From positions 95,557 through 159,556 of the forward strand of contig CAZXWK010000001.1 of NCBI GenBank assembly GCA_964644675.1: a stretch of DNA of 64,000 nt. The letters run 5' to 3'. The translations under genes and the position numbers were made by a program. Shown here piece after piece: positions 42,134 through 50,354 of this stretch. The notes beneath the pieces were generated by a model. The model ran no database searches. It was not told where the DNA came from and saw nothing but the letters and a program-made list of their open reading frames with translations. The first letter of the stretch is position 1; each line of letters starts with the position of its first letter. This stretch comes from CAZXWK01 sp964644675 (GTDB lineage Bacteria > Actinomycetota > Coriobacteriia > Anaerosomatales > JAAXUF01).

Positions 42134-43075
42134 ATGACCGTGTCGCCCGAGACCACCACGATCGCCTTCATCGGAACCGGCGTCATGGGCGCCTCGATGG
42201 CGGGGCACCTCATGGACGCCGGCTATCCGGTCGTGGTCTTCAACCGCACGCGTGTCCGCGCGCAGACGCTCGAGGAGCGGGGAGCGCGTTGGGCCGACAC
42301 TGCGGGAGAGGCCGCGGCGCAGGCCGACGTCGTCATCTCGATGGTCGGCTACCCCGCCGACGTCGAGGCGATCTACCTGGGCGCCAACGGCATCGTCGCG
42401 AGCGCACGCGAGGGCGCGGTCCTCGTCGACATGACGACCTCCTCGCCCGCCCTCGCCGAGAAGATCGCCGCGGCAGCGGCCGAGCGCGGACTCGCCTCAC
42501 TCGACGCGCCCGTCTCGGGCGGGGACATCGGCGCGCGCAACGCGACGCTCACGATCATGGTCGGCGGCGAGCAGGCGGCCTTCGACACGGTCCTGCCGCT
42601 GTTCGAGGTCATGGGCGCCAACGTGGTCCTGCAGGGAGGTCCGGGCGCCGGCCAGCACACCAAGATGGCGAACCAGGTGGCGATCGCCGGGTCGATGCTG
42701 GCCACCGCCGAGTCACTCGCCTACGCCGAGCACGCCGGTCTCGATCCGGCGCGCGTCCTCGACTCGATCGGCGCGGGCTCCGCGGCGTCGTGGTCGCTCG
42801 CGAACCTGGCGCCCCGCATCCTGAAGGGCGACTTCGCACCCGGCTTCTACGTGAAGCACTTCGTCAAGGACATGCGAATCGCGATCGAGTCCGCCGAGGC
42901 GATGGGGATCTCTCTGCCCGGCCTTGCCACCGCCAAGCGCCTGTACGAGCTGCTCGAGTCCAGCGGTGGAGCGAATCTCGGCACCCAGGCGCTCTGGCTG
43001 CTGTACGCGAGTGACGCGCAGCGCGAGCGCGCAGGCGTGGATGCCTCGGCGCGCGCGACAGCAAGCGGGTCGTAG
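42134..43075 (+). CDS. 3-Hydroxyisobutyrate-dehydrogenase-like NAD(P) oxidoreductase
   Basis: A 313-residue beta-hydroxyacid dehydrogenase. The Rossmann GTGVMGASMAGHL is near the N-terminus, then VVFNRT, the substrate-binding DAPVSGGDIGARNATLTIMVGG, and the catalytic lysine region AGQHTKMANQ. The C-terminal helical domain is normal. Possible substrates include 3-hydroxyisobutyrate, tartronate semialdehyde, glyoxylate and succinic semialdehyde; the sequence alone does not decide. A small membrane gene follows it. Confidence 0.88.
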   Translation: MTVSPETTTIAFIGTGVMGASMAGHLMDAGYPVVVFNRTRVRAQTLEERGARWADTAGEAAAQADVVISMVGYPADVEAIYLGANGIVASAREGAVLVDMTTSSPALAEKIAAAAAERGLASLDAPVSGGDIGARNATLTIMVGGEQAAFDTVLPLFEVMGANVVLQGGPGAGQHTKMANQVAIAGSMLATAESLAYAEHAGLDPARVLDSIGAGSAASWSLANLAPRILKGDFAPGFYVKHFVKDMRIAIESAEAMGISLPGLATAKRLYELLESSGGANLGTQALWLLYASDAQRERAGVDASARATASGS

Positions 43076-43076
43076 C

Positions 43077-43460
43077 GTGCAGCTCGCGGGCGCGATCATC
43101 GGGGTGCTCGCCGGGTTGCTCGGCGGCATCTGGGGCGGCTACAAGCTCGGCGAGCACGTGCGCGGCAATCCGCGCGAGTACTGGACGTGGAACGCCGTGG
43201 CCTTCGTGGTGTGCGTGCTGCTCGACATGGTCGGACTCGCGCTGGGTTGGCACTGGCTCGCCGTCTCGGCGCTCGGTCTGCTCGCGGGGCTCATCACGGG
43301 GATGAAGTACGGCTACTCGGAGTCCATCGGCATCTGGAAGATGTTCGACACCTGGACCGGCGGGGACGCCGACCTGAGGCCGCCGGTCGACGACGCGGGC
43401 CCGACCGACGACGGGATGCCCGGACCCGAGCAGGGCGTCTTCCGAGACGACCGCTCGTAG
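43077..43460 (+). CDS. Small membrane protein
   Basis: A 127-residue protein starting at a GTG one base after the preceding stop. Two to three hydrophobic helices (IIGVLAGLLGGIWGGYKLG, WNAVAFVVCVLLDMVGLALG, LAVSALGLLAGLITGM) are followed by an acidic Pro-rich tail. No family is recognised. Confidence 0.6.
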   Translation: MQLAGAIIGVLAGLLGGIWGGYKLGEHVRGNPREYWTWNAVAFVVCVLLDMVGLALGWHWLAVSALGLLAGLITGMKYGYSESIGIWKMFDTWTGGDADLRPPVDDAGPTDDGMPGPEQGVFRDDRS

Positions 43461-43498
43461 GGCCGCGGCACGCGGGCGTCGGTCCTCCCGCTGCGCGC

Positions 43499-43750
43499 CT
43501 ACAGTCCGAGCAGCTCGCTGAGCCGGTCGGGACGGAAGTCGACGCACACACCATCGCCGATCTCGAAGGTCGGCGTGTGGAGCCGCCCCTCGTTGTGCTC
43601 GGCGGCGCGCTTGCGGGCGTCGGGATCTCCCTCGACGTCGATCTCGGTGTAGGGGATGTCGTGAGCCTCGAGCCAGGCTCGTGCGCGGGCGCAGTCGCCG
43701 CACCACGAGCGGCAGTACATCGTGACGTGCGGGGTGGCGTTGTCGCTCAT
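43499..43750 (-). CDS. Glutaredoxin-like protein
   Basis: An 83-residue thioredoxin-fold protein. The active site is CGDC in MYCRSWCGDCARARAWLEAH, followed by YTEIDVEGD and a cis-Pro segment HTPTFEIGDG. It resembles mycoredoxin- or NrdH-like glutaredoxins of actinobacteria, which reduce mixed disulfides with low-molecular-weight thiols. The ATG at 43750 follows GGACACCTCC. Confidence 0.88.
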   Translation of the reverse strand: MSDNATPHVTMYCRSWCGDCARARAWLEAHDIPYTEIDVEGDPDARKRAAEHNEGRLHTPTFEIGDGVCVDFRPDRLSELLGL

Positions 43751-43946
43751 GGAGGTGTCCTTTCCTTGCGGCGGTGCACACCGTCCGTCCGGTGCCTGCG
43801 ATTCATGTACCCGTCGCGGCATCGGTCCCGCGCGCGGCGGTGGGTTCGCGGGTCGCGCGCATCTCGCATCGGCCAGCGCCACGCGCGCTGCAGGCGTGTG
43901 TCAGAATGGGGAGCGGTGTTCGGCCGACCAGGACAGGGGGGCGACA

Positions 43947-44720
43947 GTGGCTGACGAGGCACACTCTCTCGCCGTATTCATAGACTTCGAGAATCTCGCT
44001 CTGGGCCTGACGCCGAGGGGCGGTGGCAGGCGCGCCAAGAAGACCGAGGTGCTCGACATGAAGCGCGTGCTCGAGCGCCTCGTGGAGAAGGGCAAGGTCG
44101 TCGCGAAGCGTGCGTACGCGGACTGGGCCCGGTTCGGCGAGTACACGACGCCGCTGCACGAACTCGGCATCGAGCTGATGGAGATCCCCGAGCGCGGCAT
44201 GACCGGCAAGAACTCCGCCGACATCCGTCTGGTCGTCGACGCGATGGAGCTCAGCTATGCCAAGGAGCACATCGACGTCTTTGTGATCGTGTCCGGCGAC
44301 AGCGACTTCACGCCGCTCGTGCTGCGGCTGAAGGAGAATGGCAAGACGGTCGTGGGCGTCGGGATGAAGGACTCCACGAGCGACCTGCTCGCCGCCAACT
44401 GCGACGAGTTCATCTACTACGAGGACATCGGCCGCGCCGCGGGCGCGCCGACGCTCGGCGAGGCGATCCCGCGCGCCAAGCGCCCCGCGTTCAAGCTGCT
44501 CTTCGACACGATCGAGGCACTGCAGCGCGAGAACGTCGACAGCATGCACAGCTCGCTTGTGAAGGACACCATGAAGCGCAAGCAGCCGCAGTTCTCGGAG
44601 AGTACCTACGGGTACCGCTCGTTCACGCAGATGCTCGAAGACGCGCAGAAGCTCGGGTTCATCACGCTGCGCAAGGACCCTCGGAGCGGCACGTACGTCG
44701 TCGAGGGGTTCGCCGGATAG
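43947..44720 (+). CDS. NYN-domain (PIN-like) nuclease with C-terminal OST-HTH/LOTUS-type domain
   Basis: A 257-residue protein. The NYN/LabA-type domain has LAVFIDFENLALG (metal-binding Asp), KNSADIRLVVDAMELSY and VFVIVSGDSDFTPLVLRLK. The C-terminal segment (about 180-257) has FKLLFDTIEALQREN and GYRSFTQMLEDAQKLGFI, fitting an OST-HTH/LOTUS RNA-binding domain. RNA cleavage or decay is inferred from family knowledge. The GTG at 43947 follows AGGGGGG. Confidence 0.85.
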   Translation: MADEAHSLAVFIDFENLALGLTPRGGGRRAKKTEVLDMKRVLERLVEKGKVVAKRAYADWARFGEYTTPLHELGIELMEIPERGMTGKNSADIRLVVDAMELSYAKEHIDVFVIVSGDSDFTPLVLRLKENGKTVVGVGMKDSTSDLLAANCDEFIYYEDIGRAAGAPTLGEAIPRAKRPAFKLLFDTIEALQRENVDSMHSSLVKDTMKRKQPQFSESTYGYRSFTQMLEDAQKLGFITLRKDPRSGTYVVEGFAG

Positions 44721-44741
44721 GGGCGCAGCGCTCCGCGGGGA

Positions 44742-44757
44742 CGTGACGCGGGTCACA
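44742..44757. promoter_or_regulatory. CRP/FNR-type palindrome upstream of the CWB2 protein gene
   Basis: CGTGACGCGGGTCACA matches the operator at 35968-35983 except for one outer base, sharing GTGAC-N4-GTCACA. It lies about 80 bases upstream of the start point implied by TACACT at 44817-44822. Confidence 0.45.
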
Positions 44758-44765
44758 GCAATCCC

Positions 44766-44780
44766 GTTACCAGCGGTAAC
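44766..44780. promoter_or_regulatory. Palindrome GTTACC-AGC-GGTAAC
   Basis: A perfect 6-bp inverted repeat with a 3-base spacer between the CRP/FNR-type site and the TACACT hexamer (44817-44822) of the cell-wall protein gene. The position suits an operator, but the regulator is unknown. Confidence 0.35.
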
Positions 44781-44881
44781 ACGCCGGGCATGGTGTGCCG
44801 ATGTGGTACACTGGCGGGCGGAGCCTATCCAGACACGCCCACCATCGTAGCCATCGTCGAAGCCTGAGGCGGAGTCATCAC

Positions 44882-46465
44882 ATGATCCGGAAGCGCCTGT
44901 CCACAGCGACACTCGTCGCCCTCGCCGTCGTGTTCGTGTCCGCGATAGCCCCTGCCGCGGCATCCGCCATCACTCGAGACACGGCCATCGCGCGCGGCAA
45001 GGTCTGGCTCAACTACACGTGGGTCGATCCCAAGACCGGCGCAACTCGCACGAGCGTCCCGTACAGCCAGGCGAAGTGGGCCCTCGAAAGCGGGGCGCCG
45101 GTCCCCACCTCGACGCCGTCGCCCTCGATCGCGGGCTACCGCACCGACTGCTCCGGCTTCGTCTCGATGTGCTGGAACCTGCGCGACGGGCAGGGCCGGC
45201 CGTACTCGTCGAGCACGTGGGAGTTCGGGAACAACAACTCCTCGCTCTACAAGATCCGCCAGATATCCAAGGGCGAGCTGCAGCCGGGAGACATGTTGCT
45301 CGCCTCGGCGAAGTGGGGCGCGAAGTACCCGCACGCGATCATCTTCGCGGGGTGGAGCAAGCCCGACATGAGCGAGTACTGGGCGCTCGAGCAGACGACG
45401 AGCAGCTCGCACGACGGGACCGTCCTTCGCACTCGGCCGTATGGGCAGGCGTACTATCGCCCGTTCCGCCTGGAAGGCATCGAAGAGGACTTCGCTGACT
45501 GCCAGACGCGCGTCACCGGTGCCGACCGCTACTCGACCGCTGCTGCTGCATCGAACGCCGCGTTCCCCGCGAGCACAACCGCGTCGGTTCCCGCACTCGT
45601 CATCGCCAGCGGCGAGAACTGGCCCGACGCGCTGGGCGGAGCCGCGCTCTCCGGCGCCGTCCGAGGTCCGCTGCTGCTGACCGCGGCGAAGACACTGCCC
45701 GCGGCGACGGCGGCCGAGATCGTGCGGCTCAAGCCCGGCCGCATCTACGTGCTCGGCGGAGAGCCGACCGTGAGCAGCACCGTCGTGAGCAAGATCGCCG
45801 GCGTGGTTCCGGGGACTCCGATCACACGCGTCGGAGGCCCCAACCGCTACGACGTCGCCGCGTCGGTCGGCCGCATCGCGGTGGGCGAGGCGCGCGCGAA
45901 GGGTAGCGTCATCGAGACCGCGTTCGTGGCCACCGGACTGACGTTCCCCGACGCGCTCGCGGCCTCGCCGCTCTCCGCCAAGACCGCCTACCCGATCCTG
46001 CTCACCAAGCCCAACGCGCTCATGCCGGCCCCCGCGGCCGCGCTGCGCGACCTCAAGATCAAGAACGTCGTCATCCTGGGTGGCCCGGCTTCAGTGAGCC
46101 CCACCGTCGAGGCGGCGCTCGCCAAGCAGGGCTACAAGGTCACCCGGATCGCCGACGCCAACCGCTACTCGACCGCGATCAAGATCGCGCGGTTCGGGGC
46201 GGGCATGGGCGTCGGCCTCAAGTGGGACGAGATCGGCGTCGCTTCCGGTGCCGCGTTCGCCGACGCGCTGTCCGGCGGTGCCGCGCAGGGGCAGACCGGA
46301 TCGCTCCTGGTGCTCACGCCCGGCGGCTCGCTCGACCCCGGCGTCCGCGCGCTGATCGCCGAGAACCACGCGGCGATCCAGCGCGCCCGCGTCTTCGGCG
46401 GCATCAAGACGATCACGCAGAACACGCGCGCGGCGCTCGCGGGCGTTCTGCGCACGGGGCAGTGA
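44882..46465 (+). CDS. Secreted cell-wall protein: NlpC/P60-like peptidase domain plus CWB2 repeats
   Basis: A 527-residue protein. A signal peptide (residues 1-35, ending AAASA) is followed by an NlpC/P60-like cysteine peptidase region with TDCSGFVSMCW (catalytic Cys) and PHAIIFAGW. Three cell-wall-binding-2 repeats follow (starting near RVTGADRYSTAAAAS, RVGGPNRYDVAASVG and RIADANRYSTAIKIA), each with the ALVIASGENWPDALGGAAL-type core. CWB2 modules anchor proteins to anionic wall polymers. The gene overlaps rlmKL by GTGA. Confidence 0.88.
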   Translation: MIRKRLSTATLVALAVVFVSAIAPAAASAITRDTAIARGKVWLNYTWVDPKTGATRTSVPYSQAKWALESGAPVPTSTPSPSIAGYRTDCSGFVSMCWNLRDGQGRPYSSSTWEFGNNNSSLYKIRQISKGELQPGDMLLASAKWGAKYPHAIIFAGWSKPDMSEYWALEQTTSSSHDGTVLRTRPYGQAYYRPFRLEGIEEDFADCQTRVTGADRYSTAAAASNAAFPASTTASVPALVIASGENWPDALGGAALSGAVRGPLLLTAAKTLPAATAAEIVRLKPGRIYVLGGEPTVSSTVVSKIAGVVPGTPITRVGGPNRYDVAASVGRIAVGEARAKGSVIETAFVATGLTFPDALAASPLSAKTAYPILLTKPNALMPAPAAALRDLKIKNVVILGGPASVSPTVEAALAKQGYKVTRIADANRYSTAIKIARFGAGMGVGLKWDEIGVASGAAFADALSGGAAQGQTGSLLVLTPGGSLDPGVRALIAENHAAIQRARVFGGIKTITQNTRAALAGVLRTGQ

Positions 46466-48690
46466 CCGAGCTGCTCGAGTTCTTCGCTCCGTGCCCGCGT
46501 GGCACGGAGCGGTTCCTCGCCGACGAGCTTCGCGAGCTGAAGTGCGCTCGAATCCGGCCGCTCGTGTCCGGCGTCTCCTTCGCTGGTGACCTGGCGACCG
46601 CCTACCGCGCGCTGCTCTGGTCGCGCATCGCCTCGCGCGTGCTGCTCACGCTCGCGCGCGTGCCCGCCGCGACCGCCGACGAGCTGTACGCCGCCGTCGG
46701 GGAGCTGCCGTGGGAGGACCACGTGCGCGCGAACGGCACCATCGCCGTCGATGCGACCGGCACCAACGAGGCGCTTCGCAACACGCAGTTCACCGCGGTG
46801 CGCGTCAAGGACGCGATCGCCGACCGCTTCACGGCGCGCTACGGGCGCCGCCCCAACGTCGACACCGCCGCACCGGACCTGCTCGTCAACGTCGTGGTCC
46901 GCGCCGAGCGCGCGACGATCTCGATCGACCTGGCCGGCGAGCCGCTGCATCGCAGGGGCTATCGCGAGGCCGGCGTGCAGGTGGCCGCGCCGATGAAGGA
47001 GACGCTCGCCGCCGCCGTCCTCGCCGCGGCGGGGTGGCGGGACATCGCGCGCGCCGGCGGCTCGTTCCTCGACCCTCTGTGCGGCTCGGGCACGCTCGCG
47101 ATCGAGGCGGCGCTCGTCGCGGGTGACGTCGCGCCGGGCCTCACGCGCCGGCGCTGGGGCTTCGAGGGCTGGCTGCGTCACGACGCCGACGCGTGGGCGG
47201 CCGTGCTCGCCGACGCAGAGCGACGCCGAGACGCGGGGATGGCCTCGGTTCGGCCCATCAGCGGCAGTGACTCCGATGCGCGCGCCATCGAGATCGCCCG
47301 GGCCGCAGCGCGGCGCGCGGGTCTCGAGGGAGTCGTGCGTTTCGAGCGCCGGCCGCTGTCCGCGCTTCCGCCCGCGCTGCAGGATGTCGCCCACGGACTC
47401 GTGGCGACCAACCCGCCGTACGGCGAGCGGATCCAGGCGCACGAGGGGCTCCCGGCGCTCTATGCGGACCTGGCGCGGGTCCTGGCCGAGGGCGGGTACG
47501 CGGGTTGGACGCTCGCGGTCATCACGCCCGACGAGTCCCTCGAGCGGGGCTTGGGCATGCGTGCCGAGCGAACCCACGATCTGTACAACGGCCGTATCCT
47601 CTCACCCGTGCGCGTGTTCGTGGTCGGTCGCAGCGAGCCGCTCGCGGCGGTGCCGCGCGCCGGCGTCGCCGCGAGCGGTGCGCCCGAGGTTCCCGCCGCG
47701 CTCCCGCCCGACGCGCAGGCGTTCGCAAACCGGCTGCGCAAGATGGCGAAGCACCACGAGAAGTGGGCTCGGAGGAGCGGCATCGGATGCTATCGCGTAT
47801 ACGACGCTGACCTCCCTGACTACGCGGTCGCGATCGACGTCTACGCAGGCTCGGGCCCGGACGAGGGCAAGCGCTGGGCTCACGTCGCCGAGTACGCTCC
47901 GCCGCCCGGCATCGACCCGGACCGAGCGGCGCGCAGGCTCGAGGACGTGCGTGCCATCGTGCCCGAGGTCCTCGGCGTCGCGCCGGCCGACGTCTTCGTG
48001 AAGACCCGCCAGCGCCAGCGCGGGACGGCGCAGTACGAGCGCGTCTCCGAGAAGAGCGTGACCGGGGTCGTCTCGGAAGGTGGGCTGCTCTTCGAGGTGA
48101 ACTTCTCGGACTACCTGGACACCGGGCTGTTCCTCGACCATCGGCTGACGCGCGAGTGGATCCGCGAGCTCGCGCCGGGCACGCGGTTCCTCAACCTGTT
48201 CGCCTACACCGGGACGGCGAGCGTCTACGCCGCGGCCGGGGGAGCGAGCGCGACGACGACCGTGGACCTCTCGGCGACCTACCTCTCGTGGGCCGAGCGG
48301 AACCTGGTGCGCAACGGCTTCAGCGGGCCGAACCACCGCCGGGTGCGCGAGGACGTGCTGCGGTGGATCGACGCGGCGGGCGCGACGCCTGCCGAGCGCT
48401 TCGAGCTGATCTTCTGCGACCCGCCCACGTTCTCGAACTCCAAACGCATGGCCGAGACCTGGGACGTGCAGCGCGACCACGTGCGCCTCATCGAGAGCAC
48501 AGCGAAGCTGCTCGCGCCGGGTGGCCTGCTCGTGTTCTCGTGCAACCGCAAGGGCTTCGCGATGGACGTCGCCGCGCTCGATGCGGCGGGACTGGCGTGC
48601 GAAGATGTGACTGCCCGGACGATCCCGCGCGACTTCGAGCGGCGGCCGGGCGTGCACGCGTGCTGGACCGTCCGTCGCAGGGAGGGGTGA
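46462..48690 (+). CDS. rlmL: Bifunctional 23S rRNA methyltransferase RlmKL
   Basis: A 742-residue fusion. The N-terminal half has a THUMP region and an RlmL methyltransferase domain with FLDPLCGSGTLAIEAAL and ATNPPYGER. The C-terminal half is an RlmK/RlmI-type enzyme with FLNLFAYTGTASVYAA (SAM site) and IFCDPPTFSNS. In E. coli the two activities modify G2445 and G2069 of 23S rRNA. The start GTG overlaps the preceding stop. The fusion is best known from Proteobacteria. Confidence 0.88.
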   Translation: MTELLEFFAPCPRGTERFLADELRELKCARIRPLVSGVSFAGDLATAYRALLWSRIASRVLLTLARVPAATADELYAAVGELPWEDHVRANGTIAVDATGTNEALRNTQFTAVRVKDAIADRFTARYGRRPNVDTAAPDLLVNVVVRAERATISIDLAGEPLHRRGYREAGVQVAAPMKETLAAAVLAAAGWRDIARAGGSFLDPLCGSGTLAIEAALVAGDVAPGLTRRRWGFEGWLRHDADAWAAVLADAERRRDAGMASVRPISGSDSDARAIEIARAAARRAGLEGVVRFERRPLSALPPALQDVAHGLVATNPPYGERIQAHEGLPALYADLARVLAEGGYAGWTLAVITPDESLERGLGMRAERTHDLYNGRILSPVRVFVVGRSEPLAAVPRAGVAASGAPEVPAALPPDAQAFANRLRKMAKHHEKWARRSGIGCYRVYDADLPDYAVAIDVYAGSGPDEGKRWAHVAEYAPPPGIDPDRAARRLEDVRAIVPEVLGVAPADVFVKTRQRQRGTAQYERVSEKSVTGVVSEGGLLFEVNFSDYLDTGLFLDHRLTREWIRELAPGTRFLNLFAYTGTASVYAAAGGASATTTVDLSATYLSWAERNLVRNGFSGPNHRRVREDVLRWIDAAGATPAERFELIFCDPPTFSNSKRMAETWDVQRDHVRLIESTAKLLAPGGLLVFSCNRKGFAMDVAALDAAGLACEDVTARTIPRDFERRPGVHACWTVRRREG

Positions 48691-49425
48691 GTGGCCGAGA
48701 CCGGAAGCATCGCGGAGTCCGCGCTGCCGCCCTACGCCGTCCGCGTCTCCACTCGCGCTCGCCGCGTGCGGCTCGTCGTGACCCCGCGCGAGGGCCTGGT
48801 CGTGGTCGTGCCCGCCCGCTTCCGCGGCGACGTCGCGGGCATCGTCGCCGAGAAGCGCGCGTGGGCCGAGAGGGCCCTGGCCGCGATCGCCGACGAGCGC
48901 GCGCTGTTCTCGGCGGGGCCGGAGGCGCTGCTCCCGAGCGACGTCGAGCTGCGATTCTGCGCGCAGACGTTGCCGGTCGAGTACCGCGCGACCGACTCGG
49001 CGACGGTGCGAGCGGCCGTCAGCGGCGGCTCGCTGGTGGTCTCGGGCGCGATCGACGACGCCGAGGCGTGCCTGGGGGCGCTGTCCCGCTGGCTCGACCG
49101 CGTCGCCCGCGACGAGCTGCTGCCGTACCTGGCGCGCGTCTCGGCGGAGGCGCAGCTGCCGTACGCGAGCGCGCGGGTCCGCAGGCAGCGCAGCCGCTGG
49201 GGCTCGTGCTCGTCTCGGCGGACGATCTCGCTCAATCGCAACCTCGTCTTCCTGCCCGAGCATCTGGTCCGCTCACTCGCGCTCCACGAGCTCGCGCACA
49301 CGCGGGTCATGAACCATTCGGCCCGGTACTGGCGCACGCTCGAGGCATACGACCCCCTCGCTCACGCGCATCGCGAGCAGATGAAGGGGGCCGGCCGCTT
49401 CGTGCCGGCGTGGGCCGATGCCTGA
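48691..49425 (+). CDS. YgjP-like (DUF45) metallopeptidase
   Basis: A 244-residue protein starting immediately after the RlmKL stop, with GGAGGGG upstream. The DUF45/YgjP signature is RSRWGSCSSRRTISLN followed by the zinc motif HELAHTRVMNHSARYW. The N-terminal half is a beta-rich domain that reads as SprT-like. Expected to be a zinc-dependent peptidase of unknown substrate. It overlaps the next gene by 8 bases. Confidence 0.85.
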   Translation: MAETGSIAESALPPYAVRVSTRARRVRLVVTPREGLVVVVPARFRGDVAGIVAEKRAWAERALAAIADERALFSAGPEALLPSDVELRFCAQTLPVEYRATDSATVRAAVSGGSLVVSGAIDDAEACLGALSRWLDRVARDELLPYLARVSAEAQLPYASARVRRQRSRWGSCSSRRTISLNRNLVFLPEHLVRSLALHELAHTRVMNHSARYWRTLEAYDPLAHAHREQMKGAGRFVPAWADA

Positions 49426-50347
49426 GCCGCGCCCTGCCGAGAACCCCGGCCCCGACCACGCCGAACTCGTGCCCGACCCCGAGTGGATCGCGCGCGTGCC
49501 CGGACCGCTTCGCGGCATCGTCGCGCTCATCGTGGCGACCTTCGACCGCTTCTTCGCCGACGACGTGCCGCGGCTCGCTGCGGCGATGTCGTACTACCTG
49601 CTGCTGGCGCTCGCGCCCGCGCTGCTCATGGTCAACGCCGCGGTGGGCGTCGTGAGCCAGCGGATCGGTGCGGACGTCTCCGCCGACAAGATCGCCGAAT
49701 TCTCTGCGGGTGCCTCGGCGAGCATGCAGCAGGCGGTGTCGTGGGCGGGCTCGTACGCGCCCTACGTCGCCACAGCGCTCGTGCTGTTCGGCGTGATAGG
49801 CGTGTTCGGGCAGTTCATCGGCGCGCTCGAGAAGATCTGGGACCTGCCGCCCAACCGCACGCCCGCCCGGGCGTTCCTGCGCCACCACGCGTGGTCGCTC
49901 GGGTTGCTCGGCGTGCTCACACTGGGGCTGCTCGCGGCGCTCGTCGTCTTCGGCGTACTCGCCATCGTCGCGTCGCTCCTGCTCTCGTTCGCGCAGCAGC
50001 TGGGCGTCGCGATCCCGGAGTTCCTTCTCTCGCTCTTCTTCCGCGGCGTGCTCATCTTCGTGGTCAGCGCCGTGCTGTTCTCGGTCGCCTTCACGGTGTC
50101 GCCGGACCGTGGCACCCGGTGGCGCGACGCGCTGCTCGGCTCGATGGTGACCGCCGTGCTCTTCACCGCGGGCGATCTGGTGCTCGCCGAGTACCTCACG
50201 ACCACACAGCGGTTCAACGTCTTCGGCGCGTTCCAGTTCTTCGTCGTGATCATCGTGTGGATCTACTACGCGGCGCTCGTGTCGCTGTGGGGCGCCGAGC
50301 TCACGCGGCTGCTCATCCTGCGGGCCGAGCGGCGCCGCGCGTCGTAG
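49418..50347 (+). CDS. YihY/BrkB family membrane protein
   Basis: A 309-residue polytopic membrane protein with about six helices. The family's early AAAMSYYLLLALAPALLMV, the GALEKIWDLP loop and the late AEYLTTTQRFNVFGAFQFFVV are present. The family was once annotated as ribonuclease BN and later as a possible transporter or virulence factor; its function is unsettled. It is the last gene of the rlmKL operon and converges on the deacetylase gene. Confidence 0.88.
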   Translation: MPEPRPAENPGPDHAELVPDPEWIARVPGPLRGIVALIVATFDRFFADDVPRLAAAMSYYLLLALAPALLMVNAAVGVVSQRIGADVSADKIAEFSAGASASMQQAVSWAGSYAPYVATALVLFGVIGVFGQFIGALEKIWDLPPNRTPARAFLRHHAWSLGLLGVLTLGLLAALVVFGVLAIVASLLLSFAQQLGVAIPEFLLSLFFRGVLIFVVSAVLFSVAFTVSPDRGTRWRDALLGSMVTAVLFTAGDLVLAEYLTTTQRFNVFGAFQFFVVIIVWIYYAALVSLWGAELTRLLILRAERRRAS

Positions 50348-50354
50348 ACGCGTC

